A DNA stretch of 6,068 nucleotides. It comes from CAZEFK01 sp964511405. Lineage in GTDB: Bacteria > Pseudomonadota > Alphaproteobacteria > Elsterales > Elsteraceae. Of this stretch, positions 5,701 through 6,068 are shown one piece after another (positions within the stretch are counted from its first letter, which is position 1; each line of letters starts with the position of its first letter). Location of the stretch: contig CAZEFK010000308.1 of assembly GCA_964511405.1 (NCBI GenBank), positions 1 to 6,068 on the forward strand, written 5' to 3'. The position numbers were made by a program, and so were the translations under genes. The notes under the pieces are model-generated. The model saw only the letters and a program-made list of their open reading frames with translations. It ran no database searches and had not been told where the DNA came from.

Positions 5701-6068
5701 CTAGTCGGCCGCCGCCCCATTGGCGAGATAAATTTCCACCCGCCGGTTGCCGGCCTCGCCGGTCGGCGCGGTCTCGATGTAGGCCGGCTCCCGGGCGCCC
5801 ATGGACTCGATGGTGATGCGGCCGGCCAGGCCTTCGCGCTCGAGCTCGCGGGCCACCGCCTGCGCCCGCTTGGCGGCCACCGCGTCGGGCTGCGGATCGT
5901 GGCTGCTGGCATTGCCGATGACCACCAAACGTCCCGGCCGGCCGCGCACGATCTGCGCCAGGTCGGCCAACAGCGCGTGATCGCTGGCGCGCACCGCCGC
6001 CGAGCCGGCGTCGAAATACAGCGTCGCGGCGATCTGCCGTCCCGACGGCAGCGCCGAGGGCGGCACCG
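5701..6068 (-). CDS. OmpA-family protein, C-terminal domain (5' end outside window)
   Basis: Part of an envelope protein whose OmpA-like domain typically binds peptidoglycan in the periplasm. The visible 121 residues run from the right edge to TAG at 5701-5703. Domain marks, counted from the codon at 6066, are TLYFDAGSAAV (15-25), the loop GNASS (51-55), the helix KRAQAVARELEREG (66-79), and the closing EAGNRRVEIYL (104-114). Position 54, where E. coli OmpA has the diaminopimelate-binding D271, is serine; the partner arginine (R286 in E. coli) is kept as R67. I recall GHASS-type loops in alphaproteobacterial OmpA-like proteins, so this may be a known subfamily. The codon at 6066 is a GTG inside an open frame, and the domain would lack its anchor, so the start lies to the right, probably with a signal or lipoprotein peptide. 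It is co-directional with hom but functionally unrelated. Confidence 0.85.
   Translation of the reverse strand, partial: VPPSALPSGRQIAATLYFDAGSAAVRASDHALLADLAQIVRGRPGRLVVIGNASSHDPQPDAVAAKRAQAVARELEREGLAGRITIESMGAREPAYIETAPTGEAGNRRVEIYLANGAAAD

Noticed and set aside
1..6068. CRISPR arrays, riboswitches, insertion sequences.
   Set aside because: I see no regularly spaced repeats, no transposase and no recognisable riboswitch core in the few short intergenic stretches.

Overview
The window looks like a chromosomal segment of a high-GC alphaproteobacterium. Rhodospirillales-like is my best guess, from the hom-glpX-recJ order, the GC-rich codon use and an alphaproteobacterial style of OmpA protein; no sequence here fixes the genus. 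It divides into two blocks that meet in a tRNA gene.

Left block (about 1 to 1395/1438): the end of an integrated mobile element. It holds the C-terminal part of an XRE-family helix-turn-helix regulator (+ strand, entering from the left edge) and, convergent with it, a complete tyrosine recombinase/integrase (- strand). The integrase start codon lies 57 bases from the 3' end of a tRNA-Glu(UUC) gene. Base composition is visibly lower in GC than on the right: one integrase line counted by hand is 55% and one recJ line is 78%. The tRNA 3' half is the probable attachment site, and the other end of the element lies beyond the left edge.

Right block (about 1439 to 6068): core genome, all read leftward on the - strand. 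In transcription order these are the end of an OmpA-family envelope protein (cut by the right edge), hom (homoserine dehydrogenase with ACT domain), glpX (class II fructose-1,6-bisphosphatase, interrupted by a 10-N assembly gap), recJ (single-strand DNA exonuclease), then tRNA-Glu with its own good sigma70-type promoter. hom, glpX and recJ are spaced by 24 and 9 bases and look like one operon joining threonine/methionine precursor synthesis, gluconeogenesis and DNA repair. The genes share transcription rather than a pathway.

I do not see an undescribed biological system. The points most worth a second look are the element/tRNA junction, with a C-A mismatch in the tRNA anticodon stem that may mark a mosaic gene; the short repeats between tRNA and integrase; possible integrase expression by read-through from the tRNA promoter; and the same-frame glpX/recJ junction, where the stop codon is part of the next ribosome binding site.
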